Shown here: positions 1-7,923 of the stretch, piece by piece
Position numbering within the stretch: position 1 is the first letter of the stretch
Layout: the number at the start of each line of letters is the position of its first letter
Assembly: GCA_903938075.1 (NCBI GenBank)
Contig: CAJABS010000073.1
Coordinates: 1 to 39,206 of the forward strand
Source: an uncultured Chloroflexota bacterium
GTDB lineage: Bacteria; Chloroflexota; Limnocylindria; Limnocylindrales; Limnocylindraceae
Reading direction: 5' to 3'
Length of the DNA: 39,206 nt
Notes under the pieces: generated by a model
Database searches by the model: none
What the model saw: only the letters and a program-made list of their open reading frames with translations
What the model was told of the DNA's origin: nothing
Translations under genes and position numbers: made by a program

Positions 1-800
1 ATCTCGTCGACGGCAGCCTGGTATGCGAGCGTTGCAAACGGATGGTGGTTGAACCCCTTCAACGTTAGGTACTCAACGTTGCCGAGTTGCGCCAACGGTT
101 TCGTCCACTCCGGCCGCACCAGCGTGTCACCCTCACCCTGCGTCACCAGCGTCGGAACTGGGAAGTTCCCGCCCGCGGCAACAACGGCACGCGCCGCCCG
201 CTGCGCGCGGAAACCTTCATCGCCAAGTCGCGTCGTCACCGCGTAGAGATAATCGGGCGCCGTTGGATCAAGGTTCTGGAGGCGCTGTCCAGGACTGGTG
301 TCGCTGCCGACGCCAGTCGGGATGCGCATCATTGGGAGAACGCGCGACAAGATTGGCGCAACAACTCGCTTCCAGGTTGCGATGCGTGCCTCAAGTGCTG
401 GCGCAGAGAGAACGAGATAATCGGGCTTTGTGAGCCCCGCAGCGACGGCGCCGAAGGCGATGAGGCCACCGAGGCTATGCGAGACGACAACGACTCGGCG
501 ACCGGAGCGCTGCAGCTCGCCCACCTGTTCGGCAAGGTCTAGGTGGAAGCGGCGGAACTCCTTCACATAGCCACGAGGCCCCTCGGAGCGTCCATGGCCC
601 CGTAGATCCCACGTGGTCGTGCGCCAGCCGGCGGCGGCAAAGGCGCGTGCCGACTGCACGTAGCGGCTGGAGTTCTCCCCGATCCCGTGCCCAAGGAGGA
701 GTTCGCCGAGCGGCTCCCCTGCAGGCTCATAGACGCGTCGGAAGAGCGTCACTCCGTCGCTCGCCGTGAAGGGGACCACGCTCTCCTGCTCCATGCTCAT
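1..800 (-). CDS. Alpha/beta hydrolase, monoacylglycerol-lipase-like (3' end outside window)
   Basis: Predicted serine hydrolase of the Hydrolase_4 (serine aminopeptidase S33 / monoglyceride lipase) group, probably acting on an ester or acylglycerol in the cytoplasm. About 266 codons are present and the C-terminus runs off the left edge. The oxyanion-hole region GHGIGENSSRY (residues 37-47) resembles the HGxGEHSGRY motif of lipases of this type, and DLRGHGRSEGPRG follows at 65-77. The nucleophile elbow reads S-H-S-L-G with Ser109 as predicted nucleophile; the usual first Gly of GxSxG is Ser. A GEGDTLV stretch and a GFNHHPF stretch near the edge would supply the acid and the His. ATG at 800 is chosen because a TAGGAT box lies 7 bases upstream; ATG at 794 is the alternative. 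It is divergent from fumC. The family is secure, the substrate unknown. Confidence 0.85.
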   Translation of the reverse strand, partial: MSMEQESVVPFTASDGVTLFRRVYEPAGEPLGELLLGHGIGENSSRYVQSARAFAAAGWRTTTWDLRGHGRSEGPRGYVKEFRRFHLDLAEQVGELQRSGRRVVVVSHSLGGLIAFGAVAAGLTKPDYLVLSAPALEARIATWKRVVAPILSRVLPMMRIPTGVGSDTSPGQRLQNLDPTAPDYLYAVTTRLGDEGFRAQRAARAVVAAGGNFPVPTLVTQGEGDTLVRPEWTKPLAQLGNVEYLTLKGFNHHPFATLAYQAAVDE

Positions 801-807
801 GCGTGGG

Positions 808-813
808 ATCCTA
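808..813 (-). promoter_or_regulatory. -10-like TAGGAT box of the hydrolase gene
   Basis: TAGGAT on the minus strand ends 7 bases before the ATG at 800, so transcription would begin at or next to the start codon. It overlaps by two bases a TACACT on the plus strand (812-817), which could be the -10 of fumC. No clear -35 is visible. Called because the same box at the same distance recurs at other unit starts in the window. Confidence 0.45.
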
Positions 814-855
814 CACTTACAGGAGAGGCGCGCTGCGCCCGTATCGGAGGCCGCA

Positions 856-2259
856 ATGACCAACGCAAAGAAGACTCGCATCGAGCGCGATTCGTTCGGC
901 GAGATCGAGGTTCCGGCCGATCAGCACTGGGGCGCCCAGACGGCTCGCTCCCTGCACTTCTTCGCCATCGGCAGCGACCGTATGCCGCTTGAAGTGATTC
1001 ACGCGCTCGCCACCATCAAGAGCGCCGCGGCGAGCGTCAATGCCGAACTCGGACTCCTCCCCGCCGACAAGGCGAAGCTCATCGTCGAGGCCGCAAGCGT
1101 TGTGACGAGCGGCGGTGCCGACGGCGAGTTCCCTCTCTCGACCTGGCAGACCGGCTCTGGCACACAGAGCAACATGAACGTGAATGAGGTGATCGCCTCT
1201 ATCGCCAACGAGCGCGCCACCGGAACGCGCGGCGGGAAGAGCCCGATTCATCCGAACGATGACGTCAACCTCTCGCAGTCATCGAACGATGCCTTCCCCA
1301 GCGCCATACATATTGCAGCGACACTCGCCGTCAGCAAGACGCTCCTTCCGTCGCTGCGACACCTACACGCCACCATCAGTGCAAAGGCCGCCGCTTGGAG
1401 CGGCATCGTCAAGATTGGCCGCACGCACCTACAGGATGCGGTGCCGCTCACCCTCGGCCAGGAGTTTGGCGCGCATGCCGCAGCACTCGCAGGCGACATC
1501 GCCCGCATTGAGGCGGCGCAGAGCGAGCTCCGTGCAATCGCACTCGGCGGCACCGCCGTCGGCACCGGCTTGAACGCCCATCCTGAATTCGCCGAGCGCG
1601 CCGCTAAGGCGATCGCAAAGCTCACCGGCGAACCGATCGTCAGCGCACCGAATAAGTTCGCCGCACTTGCAGGACAGGAGGCAACACTCGCCGCCTCGGC
1701 TGCACTGCGCACCACCGCCGCAACGCTCATGAAGCTCGCCAACGATGTGCGCTGGCTCGCGTCTGGGCCACGAGCTGGCCTCGGCGAGTTGCGCATCCCG
1801 GAGAACGAGCCCGGCTCTTCGATCATGCCGGGGAAGGTGAACCCAACCCAGGCCGAGGCGCTGACGATGGTCTGCGTGCAGATCTACGGACTCGATGCGG
1901 CGATCGCCTTCGCCGCAAGCCAGGGGAACTTCCAGCTCAACGTCTTCAAGCCGCTGATTGCGCTCGACCTGCTGACGCAGATCCGTCTGCTGGGAGACGC
2001 GGCGCGCTCGTTCGCCGATCACTGCCTCGCTGGCACCGAGCCAGACGCGGCACGAATCACCGAACTGCTCAACGATTCGCTGATGCTGGTGACGGCGCTC
2101 ACGCCAGTGATTGGCTACGACAAGGCGGCGGAGATCGCCAAGCGCGCTCACGCAAGCGGCGGAACGCTGCGCGAGACCGCCCTTGAGCTCGGCTACATCA
2201 GCGCTGAACAGTTCGACGAGATCGTTCGCCCTGATCAGATGACGGGGCCAACTCGATGA
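856..2259 (+). CDS. fumC: Class II fumarate hydratase
   Basis: Catalyses reversible hydration of fumarate to L-malate in the TCA cycle; class II enzymes are iron-independent homotetramers. The 467-residue product matches the usual FumC length. The superfamily signature GSSIMPGKVNP starts at residue 320 and carries the mobile-loop Ser pair. TGSGTQSNMNVNE and the SSNDAFPSA region, typical of fumarases rather than argininosuccinate lyases or adenylosuccinate lyases, are also present. The reading frame is open upstream to 766, but ATG 856 is preferred because GGAGG (846-850) sits five bases before it and homologues start here. Its TGA overlaps the next start (ATGA at 2256-2259), indicating translational coupling with the phosphofructokinase. 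Pairing a TCA enzyme with a glycolytic enzyme suggests a shared central-carbon transcript. Confidence 0.96.
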   Translation: MTNAKKTRIERDSFGEIEVPADQHWGAQTARSLHFFAIGSDRMPLEVIHALATIKSAAASVNAELGLLPADKAKLIVEAASVVTSGGADGEFPLSTWQTGSGTQSNMNVNEVIASIANERATGTRGGKSPIHPNDDVNLSQSSNDAFPSAIHIAATLAVSKTLLPSLRHLHATISAKAAAWSGIVKIGRTHLQDAVPLTLGQEFGAHAAALAGDIARIEAAQSELRAIALGGTAVGTGLNAHPEFAERAAKAIAKLTGEPIVSAPNKFAALAGQEATLAASAALRTTAATLMKLANDVRWLASGPRAGLGELRIPENEPGSSIMPGKVNPTQAEALTMVCVQIYGLDAAIAFAASQGNFQLNVFKPLIALDLLTQIRLLGDAARSFADHCLAGTEPDAARITELLNDSLMLVTALTPVIGYDKAAEIAKRAHASGGTLRETALELGYISAEQFDEIVRPDQMTGPTR

Positions 2260-3314
2260 GCGGACGCTTGAAGATTGGCGTCTTGACCGGCGGCGGTGAC
2301 TGCCCAGGGCTAAACCCTGCAATTCGTGCCGTTGTGCACCGCGCGACGGTTGGCGGTCATGAAGTGGTCGGCATCCTTGATGGCTGGAAGGGGCTCGCCA
2401 CAGTTGGCGCACCGCTGACCCGACCGCTTGATCGCGCCGCGGTACACGGCATTCAGGCGCAGGGGGGCACGATGCTTGGCTCTAGCCGCACGAACCTGCT
2501 GAAGCGCGAGGGGGGCCTCGATGCCGCTGAGGCGAACATGCGTGCGCTCGGTCTGAACGCCCTGATCGCCATCGGTGGCGATGACACCCTCTCCGTTGCT
2601 GCAGGTCTCGCCAAGCGCGGCGCAGCGGTCAACGCCATTCCGAAGACGATGGATAACGACGTTTGGGGAACTGAAGGCTGCCTCGGCTTTGACACCGCCG
2701 CGAACATCGTTACTGAGGCGCTCGACCGGATCGCCACCACCACCGCATCGCATCACCGCGTTGCTGTTGTTGAGGTGATGGGGCGCGACGCAGGGTGGGT
2801 CGCCGCATGGGGCGGGCTCGCCGGCGGCGCGCACGCGATTCTGATCCCCGAGGTGGAGTTCACCGCCGCAGCGCTCGACGAGCTTGTCGCCAAGTTGAAG
2901 GCGCGACGCGCAATTGGCGATGGCAGCTCCATCATCGTTGTCTCCGAGGGGGTGAAGCTCCCCGCGGCAGGCGCAACCGCCACGTCGGTGCCGCTCGATG
3001 AGTTCGGCCACCCACGACTCGACAAGGTCGCCGTTGGCGATGCGCTCGCCACAATCCTCGAAGAGCGCAGCGGGCTCGAGGTGCGCTGCACCCGATTGGG
3101 CCACCTGCAGCGCGGCGGGGCGCCGTCGGCTGCCGACCGCGTGCTCGGCACGCGCTACGGCGTTGCCGCTGTAGAGGCGCTCGAGGCTGGTCGCCTCGGC
3201 GTGATGGTCGCGCTGAAGGGCGGCGCGATCGTTGAGGTGCCGCTCACCGAGGTCGGCGGAAAGAATCGCTCCATTGATCTCAGCTACCCACCACTCTTCC
3301 CACACTTCGACTAG
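2256..3314 (+). CDS. 6-phosphofructokinase, predicted PPi-dependent
   Basis: Phosphorylates fructose 6-phosphate to fructose 1,6-bisphosphate. The 352-residue product has the PFK family glycine loop GGGDCPG (residues 12-18), the catalytic TMDND (131-135, base Asp133) and the LQRGG substrate loop. Two positions that distinguish phosphoryl donors are of the pyrophosphate type. The donor loop reads GGDD (107-110) where ATP enzymes have GGDG, and PKTMDND (from 129) has Lys130 where ATP enzymes have Gly. By established family rules this predicts a PPi-dependent, reversible enzyme. The start overlaps the fumC stop by four bases, and the next gene begins three bases after the stop. The PFK family is certain; donor use rests on those two residues. 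Confidence 0.92.
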   Translation: MSGRLKIGVLTGGGDCPGLNPAIRAVVHRATVGGHEVVGILDGWKGLATVGAPLTRPLDRAAVHGIQAQGGTMLGSSRTNLLKREGGLDAAEANMRALGLNALIAIGGDDTLSVAAGLAKRGAAVNAIPKTMDNDVWGTEGCLGFDTAANIVTEALDRIATTTASHHRVAVVEVMGRDAGWVAAWGGLAGGAHAILIPEVEFTAAALDELVAKLKARRAIGDGSSIIVVSEGVKLPAAGATATSVPLDEFGHPRLDKVAVGDALATILEERSGLEVRCTRLGHLQRGGAPSAADRVLGTRYGVAAVEALEAGRLGVMVALKGGAIVEVPLTEVGGKNRSIDLSYPPLFPHFD

Positions 3315-3317
3315 CCG

Positions 3318-4001
3318 ATGGCGCGACTGATTCTCGTTCGCCACGCGCGTACCGCCGAGACCGGCATCAAGCTGAGCGGACGCATCAAGGGGATCCCCCT
3401 CAGCCCAGCGGGTCGCAAAGAGGCGGCGGCACTCGCCGAGGCACTCAGCGCCGTACAGATCGCTGGTATCGCCTCATCGCCAATGCAGCGCTGCCTCGAG
3501 ACTGCCGAAGCGGTGCGCTCGATGCGCGGACCAAGCGTGAAGTCGCGCCCCGACATCGTGGTCGACGAGCGCCTCACCGAGGTGGAGTACGGCGATTGGT
3601 CAGGCAAGGAGCTGCGCAACCTTATGAAGGATCCACTCTGGAACACGGTCCAGCGCCAGCCATCCGCCATGGTCTTCCCAAACGGCGAGTCGCTCCGCGC
3701 CGCCTCCGCCCGCGCCGTTGAAGCGATTCGTGAGATCGATGCGCGATTCGACGACGACGAGACCTGGCTCTGCGCCAGCCACGGCGACATCATCAAGGCG
3801 ATCGTTGCCGACGCGCTCGGCACCCCGCTCGACCTCTTCCAGCGCATTGCCATCGATCCGGCCAGCATCACCGTCATTCGCTACAGCGGCGAGCGCCCAA
3901 CGGTCGTGCGCGTAAATCTATCAGCGGAAGGGGCGGCCGCTGGTCTGGCCGACAAACCGAAGCGACCATCACTCCTCGGGCGACTGCGCGGCGAAGGCTG
4001 A
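3318..4001 (+). CDS. Histidine phosphatase superfamily protein, MSMEG_4193 (TIGR03848) type
   Basis: Member of the phosphoglycerate-mutase-like histidine phosphatase superfamily. The 227-residue product begins LILVRHARTAE with phospho-acceptor His9 in the RHA motif. The second active-site His lies in ASHGDIIKA, and an acidic ERLTEVEYGDWSGKEL stretch sits between them. The opening segment with LSGRIKGIPLSPAGRKEA resembles the MSMEG_4193 family of putative phosphomutases. That assignment is strengthened by the next two genes, DUF3090 and SCO1664, which are its known neighbours in actinobacteria. The physiological substrate is unknown for the family. The gene lies three bases after the phosphofructokinase, and its TGA overlaps the next ATG by one base (TGATG, 3999-4003). 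Confidence 0.88.
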   Translation: MARLILVRHARTAETGIKLSGRIKGIPLSPAGRKEAAALAEALSAVQIAGIASSPMQRCLETAEAVRSMRGPSVKSRPDIVVDERLTEVEYGDWSGKELRNLMKDPLWNTVQRQPSAMVFPNGESLRAASARAVEAIREIDARFDDDETWLCASHGDIIKAIVADALGTPLDLFQRIAIDPASITVIRYSGERPTVVRVNLSAEGAAAGLADKPKRPSLLGRLRGEG

Positions 4002-4558
4002 TGGCGCGGCGGATCATCCGCTTCGACCCACCCGACCAGTTCATTGCTGGCGCCATTGGTGAGCCCGGGCAGCGCCTCTTTCATCTGCAGGCGATCGGCG
4101 GCGGCATCGCCGCAACAGTGATCGTCGAAAAGAGCCAGATTGCGGTCCTCTCGCGGAGAATCGTTGAGATGCTGAAAGACCTCAGCGAGGGTGGCAGCGT
4201 GCAACTACCGAGCGCACCGCTCCCCCTGCCGCGCAAGCTGCCAGCACTCGCCGAACCGTTTACCGCTGAGTTCCGCGTCGGCACCATTGCCCTCGCCTGG
4301 GATCCGCTGCTCACGCGTCTCATCCTCGAGTTCCGCGATGACATGAGCGTTGAGGATGCCGCCGCTCCCCCACCGATCAACGACGCCCCCAACGGCCCAG
4401 ATGTGTTGCGCGTATCGCTCAGCATTGCCGCCGCCCTTGAGTTTGCAGAGAACTCGCTCCAGCTCGCGGCCGCGGGCCGACCGATCTGCCCGAACTGCGG
4501 CGTGCCGCTCGATCCGCGCGGCCATCGCTGCGCACGCAAGGCTGCACTTCTCAACTGA
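4001..4558 (+). CDS. DUF3090 family protein
   Basis: A 185-residue protein of unknown function matching the DUF3090 family (TIGR03847) from memory. The N-terminus has the FDPPDQFIAGAIGEPGQR type opening, followed by an FHLQA strand. The C-terminus carries CPNCGVPLDPRGHRC, a short Cys/His motif (C-x2-C, then H and C) that looks like a zinc knuckle. No signal peptide or membrane segment is visible, so it is probably cytoplasmic. It sits in the conserved order phosphomutase - DUF3090 - SCO1664 with one-base spacing on both sides, so the three products probably act together. No biochemical role is established to my knowledge. Confidence 0.88.
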   Translation: MARRIIRFDPPDQFIAGAIGEPGQRLFHLQAIGGGIAATVIVEKSQIAVLSRRIVEMLKDLSEGGSVQLPSAPLPLPRKLPALAEPFTAEFRVGTIALAWDPLLTRLILEFRDDMSVEDAAAPPPINDAPNGPDVLRVSLSIAAALEFAENSLQLAAAGRPICPNCGVPLDPRGHRCARKAALLN

Positions 4559-4559
4559 G

Positions 4560-5330
4560 GTGACCGGCGTAGCATCGACACCGAACTGGCGCGGAGCGCT
4601 CCCCACTACCGCAGGTCTCGTTGAGATCGATGAGGCGATTCGCTTGATGCAGCTCTCAAACGATCTCACGCCGATCGGACGCATCGCCGAGGCGAGTAAC
4701 GCTAGCTTCCTCTGTGAGATCGACGGCGGACTGCAGGTGATCTACAAGCCCATTCGCGGCGAACTGCCGCTCTGGGACTTCCCTGAAGGGAGCCTCGCGG
4801 CGCGCGAGGCTGCTGCGTATCTTGTGAGCGAGGCTCTAGGGCTCGGCGTTGTGCCACCCACGATCCTGCGCGATGGCCCTGCGGGTGAGGGTGCGGTGCA
4901 GCTCTGGATTGACCATGCTGGCGTGCAGCGTGCAGTTGATCTCGTCAACGCCTCAGACGAGGGGCTGCGTCGCCTTGCCCTCTTCGACGCGATCGTGAAC
5001 AACGGCGACCGGAAGGGTGGACACATCCTCCCCCTCCCTGACGGCCGCATCCTTGGTGTTGATCACGGCGTCACCTTCGCCGTGGAGCCAAAGCTACGCA
5101 CCGTGCTCTGGGCGTGGCGCAGCAAGGCGTTCACCGATGAGGAGCGCGCAATCATCGCTGGCGGCGTTCAGGGCCTGACCGATAACGGAGCGCTGCGCGC
5201 CCAGCTCTCACCAATCCTCGACGGTGAGGAGATTGATGCGATGGCGGCGCGCCTCAGCGACCTCGCTGCGACGGACTGCTTCCCAGAGCCGAGCCCCGAC
5301 TGGCCGCCACTCCCGTGGCCGCTCGTCTAG
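4560..5330 (+). CDS. SCO1664 family protein (PI3/4-kinase-like fold)
   Basis: Third member of the MSMEG_4193 / DUF3090 / SCO1664 trio (TIGR03843). The 256-residue product has a kinase-like layout: the phosphate-anchor region ASNASFLCEI, a lysine in VIYKPIRGE, a catalytic-loop-like NNGDRKGGH at residues 147-155, and a metal-site-like DHGVTF at 168-173 followed by LRTVLWAW. These resemble PI3/4-kinase and HipA-type folds, so phosphotransfer is plausible but the substrate is unknown. GTG at 4560 is chosen because it follows the DUF3090 stop by one base. The frame is open upstream to 4350, but that part only shadows DUF3090. ATG 4647 is a shorter alternative that would cut into the conserved N-terminus. 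The last gene of the plus-strand unit, it ends 11 bases from the convergent ABC operon. Confidence 0.85.
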   Translation: MTGVASTPNWRGALPTTAGLVEIDEAIRLMQLSNDLTPIGRIAEASNASFLCEIDGGLQVIYKPIRGELPLWDFPEGSLAAREAAAYLVSEALGLGVVPPTILRDGPAGEGAVQLWIDHAGVQRAVDLVNASDEGLRRLALFDAIVNNGDRKGGHILPLPDGRILGVDHGVTFAVEPKLRTVLWAWRSKAFTDEERAIIAGGVQGLTDNGALRAQLSPILDGEEIDAMAARLSDLAATDCFPEPSPDWPPLPWPLV

Positions 5331-5341
5331 AGGCGGTCAAG

Positions 5342-6364
5342 CTACGGGAGTAGCGACTCGTCGACGATATCGCTCGCCTTCAGTCCATCGAGCACCTGCT
5401 GGCCAGGGATCGAGCGCATGAAGTTGATGGACGTCTCCCAGCCCTCAACACTGATCGCCCCGTAGCCGGCGCTCTCTTGTAGTGGGCCGGCCCAGACGTC
5501 GACCGTTGCCTTCATAACAGCGAGGGAGCTCGCGCGGGCCGCAGGTGTCGCTGCGACCTCAGGAACAACCTTCGCAGCCGCATCAACGCCGAGCTCTGGG
5601 TTCGCTGCAATCTGTCGCATCGCCTCGAGTGTTGCGGCGATAAAGGCACGGATTGCATCACGCTTGCTCTCAATGGTCGTTGGCGATGAGATCAGGCCAG
5701 GCCCTGCGAATGGTGCCGCAGCCGAGGCGTAGAAGACCTCTACCTCTACCCCTGCCGCCTGCGCCTGCACCAGGTCGTTGTTGGCGTATCCGGTTGTTGC
5801 ATCAGCGGCGCCGCTGATTAGCGCCTGCGTCTGCCCAAAGTCTGGGTAGAGATCGAGCGATACATCACCAATGCTGAGCGATGCCTCGTCGAGAATGCCG
5901 AGCAGCGTCAGGTACCCAGAACCGTACTGGCCTGGCGTGCCAACGCGCTTCCCCTTCAGGTCGGCTGGACTCATGATCCCCGAATCGGTTCGCGCGATCA
6001 CAACGTTTGGCAGCACACCGTAGATGGTGGCCAGATAGCGGACAGGAATTCCCTGCGAAACAGCGGGGATCATGCTGGTGCCGTCGGCGAGGGCAAGATC
6101 AAGTCCGCCGCTACCGACAAGGCTGATCAGATCAGGATCGATCTGATTCTGCAGCGTTACTTCAAGGCCAGCAGCAGCATATGCGCCGCTCTGCTGCGCC
6201 AAATAGAAGGGGGCGAATTGAACGCCGGGGATGTAGCCGAGTCCGACTGTGAGCTTCACGGGGGTCACCGAAGCCGATGCTGATGGTGTCGGTGAGGCGC
6301 TCGATGTGCACCCAGCGGCAACCAGTGCGAGAGAACCGAGTAGTGCGACCAAAATCCGCTTCAT
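5342..6364 (-). CDS. ABC transporter substrate-binding lipoprotein, NMT1/THI5 (RibY/ThiY-like)
   Basis: Solute-binding lipoprotein of an importer. From ATG 6364 the product has 340 residues, beginning with a Lys-Arg n-region, a hydrophobic stretch and lipobox AAGC with acylated Cys19, then a Ser/Pro/Thr/Ala-rich linker. The mature domain opens VGLGYIPGVQFAPFYLAQ, a pattern I associate with the NMT1/THI5 group, including RibY riboflavin-binding proteins of Chloroflexota and ThiY pyrimidine-binding proteins. The frame is open to 6448, but the signal peptide fixes the start, and a G-rich GTAGGGGGGT lies just upstream. It is the last gene of the ABC operon, 28 bases after the permease. The cargo could be riboflavin, a thiamin pyrimidine precursor or another small heterocycle. 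The sequence alone does not decide. Confidence 0.85.
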   Translation of the reverse strand: MKRILVALLGSLALVAAGCTSSASPTPSASASVTPVKLTVGLGYIPGVQFAPFYLAQQSGAYAAAGLEVTLQNQIDPDLISLVGSGGLDLALADGTSMIPAVSQGIPVRYLATIYGVLPNVVIARTDSGIMSPADLKGKRVGTPGQYGSGYLTLLGILDEASLSIGDVSLDLYPDFGQTQALISGAADATTGYANNDLVQAQAAGVEVEVFYASAAAPFAGPGLISSPTTIESKRDAIRAFIAATLEAMRQIAANPELGVDAAAKVVPEVAATPAARASSLAVMKATVDVWAGPLQESAGYGAISVEGWETSINFMRSIPGQQVLDGLKASDIVDESLLP

Positions 6365-6392
6365 GGCTAACCCCCCTACGCTTGCGATCGCA

Positions 6393-7145
6393 TTACGCGA
6401 TCTTTTTTGATGATACCCGCTCAAAAAGAAGCACGAGCGCATACGCACTCACGCCAACGATCGCGATTTGCAACAGATCGGCAAAGAGGAGTGGCGTATC
6501 AAAGAGTGACCCGCGCGCAAGATTGAGAAGCACGCCAAGGCCTGCGGTGCCGCCGAGCCACTCGCCAACGATCGCCCCGACCACCGCGAGCGTTGCGGCA
6601 ACGCGTGCTCCAGCAAGGATGCCGCTACGTGCCGCAGGGAGTCGCGCGTACCGAAGGCTCTGCCAGCGCGTTGCGCCGAGTGAGCGCATCAGCTCAAGGG
6701 TTCCGGCATCAACGTCGCGCACGGCGACGAGCGTCGAGATGGCAACTGGGAAGAGCGTAATCAGCGCGCAGACGGCGACCTTTGCGGCGAGCCCTGGCCC
6801 GAGCCAGAGGACGAGGACCGGACCGAGCGCAAGAATTGGCGTCGACTGCGCCGCAACGAGATAGGGACTCACGACACGGCGAGCAGAGCCCGAGAGCCCG
6901 AGCGTGACGCCGATCAGGAGACCGAGCGCGCCGCCAAGCAGGCCACCGATCGTCACCTCGGTCACGGTGGGGACAAGATGGCGCAGCATGGTGCCGTCAG
7001 CCCACGCCTCCGCGAATCGCACCGCAATCACCGATGGTGCGGGGAGGATGAATTGCGGCACAGCAAAAATGCGCACCGCAACTTCCCATGCTGAGAGCAG
7101 GAGAGCTGCGACGGCGAGCGGAGTGAGTTGACTCAGCCTACGCAT
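6393..7145 (-). CDS. ABC transporter permease, SsuC/TauC/ThiX (RibX-like) type
   Basis: Integral membrane subunit of the same importer, 250 residues with about six hydrophobic segments. The EAA loop, where the permease contacts the ATPase, is visible as MRSLGATRWQSLRYARLP. This is typical of the nitrate/sulfonate/thiamin-precursor permease family (BPD_transp_1). The start ATG 7145 gives MRRLSQLTPLA and overlaps the ATPase stop by eight bases. A longer frame up to 7325 is open but would only shadow the ATPase. With the downstream lipoprotein and upstream ATPase this makes a complete three-component system, apart from the expected homodimerisation of permease and ATPase. Confidence 0.9.
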   Translation of the reverse strand: MRRLSQLTPLAVAALLLSAWEVAVRIFAVPQFILPAPSVIAVRFAEAWADGTMLRHLVPTVTEVTIGGLLGGALGLLIGVTLGLSGSARRVVSPYLVAAQSTPILALGPVLVLWLGPGLAAKVAVCALITLFPVAISTLVAVRDVDAGTLELMRSLGATRWQSLRYARLPAARSGILAGARVAATLAVVGAIVGEWLGGTAGLGVLLNLARGSLFDTPLLFADLLQIAIVGVSAYALVLLFERVSSKKIA

Positions 7146-7887
7146 GCGACACCGAATCAAGGGCGGCGTAGAGGCGCGTCTGTCGCGCGGCGCCGTCAGG
7201 CGAGAGGAGTGCGGCACGACGCCCAGTTGCTGGCTGGCCCCGCAGGCCTGGCACCTCGAGTTGAATTGCTCCATCGGAGCCAAGCACCAGTACGCGATCG
7301 GCAACCAGTAGGGCCTCTGCGACATCGTGGGTCACGAGCAGCGTCGCCGCCCCTGCCACCAGCTCGGGGAGCTCGTCGTCGAGGCGAGCGCGCGTGATGG
7401 CGTCGAGTGCGGCGAACGGTTCGTCAAGCAACAGGAGTGACGGTCGTCGAACGAGCGCGCGAGCAAGCGCTACACGACCACGCTCTCCCCCTGAGATCTC
7501 AGCAGGATTCCGATCCAGTAGCCCGCCCGCACCAACGCGCTTGAGCGCCGCCTCAGCGGTAGCCCGCGCGCTCGAAAGCGACTCGCCCGCCAACTCCAAG
7601 GGGAGGGTCACATTGCGAAGCACTGTGCGCCATGGAAGGAGTCGCGACTCTTGAAAGACGATGCCGACCTCTGGGCGACCGGCGGCAGCCGCACTCCCGA
7701 CGAGCGCGATCTGGCCAGCGGTTGGTGTCAGCAGTCCGGCCACGAGGCGTAAGAGCGTCGACTTTCCCGATCCGTTGGCGCCCAAGAGCGCCACCGATTC
7801 ACCTGCGGCGATTGAGAGCGAGAGGTTGCGCAGCACGTCTCGTTCACCAAACGAGTGCGAGAGCCCGTCAACTTGCAGTATCTGCAT
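7138..7887 (-). CDS. ABC transporter ATP-binding protein, SsuB/TauB/ThiZ type
   Basis: Nucleotide-binding subunit of the importer. In order it has Walker A GANGSGKST, the Q-loop VFQESRLLPW, a signature reading ISGGERGRVALARAL (SGGER rather than the usual SGGQ), Walker B LLLLDEPFAALD and the switch His in LVTHDVAEAL. From ATG 7887 it is 249 residues long. A TTG at 7923, immediately after the FTR1 stop, would add twelve residues and remains possible. Neither start has a good ribosome binding site, so translation is probably coupled to FTR1. The motif order and neighbours make the role secure; the cargo is unknown. Confidence 0.9.
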   Translation of the reverse strand: MQILQVDGLSHSFGERDVLRNLSLSIAAGESVALLGANGSGKSTLLRLVAGLLTPTAGQIALVGSAAAAGRPEVGIVFQESRLLPWRTVLRNVTLPLELAGESLSSARATAEAALKRVGAGGLLDRNPAEISGGERGRVALARALVRRPSLLLLDEPFAALDAITRARLDDELPELVAGAATLLVTHDVAEALLVADRVLVLGSDGAIQLEVPGLRGQPATGRRAALLSPDGAARQTRLYAALDSVSHA

Positions 7888-7923
7888 CAGTACATCATCG
7901 CGTGCGAAGCCCGCACGCGCCAA

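Noticed and set aside
4350..4559. N-terminal extension of the SCO1664 gene
   Set aside because: The extra residues lie entirely within DUF3090 in another frame and are low-complexity; GTG 4560 directly follows the DUF3090 stop.
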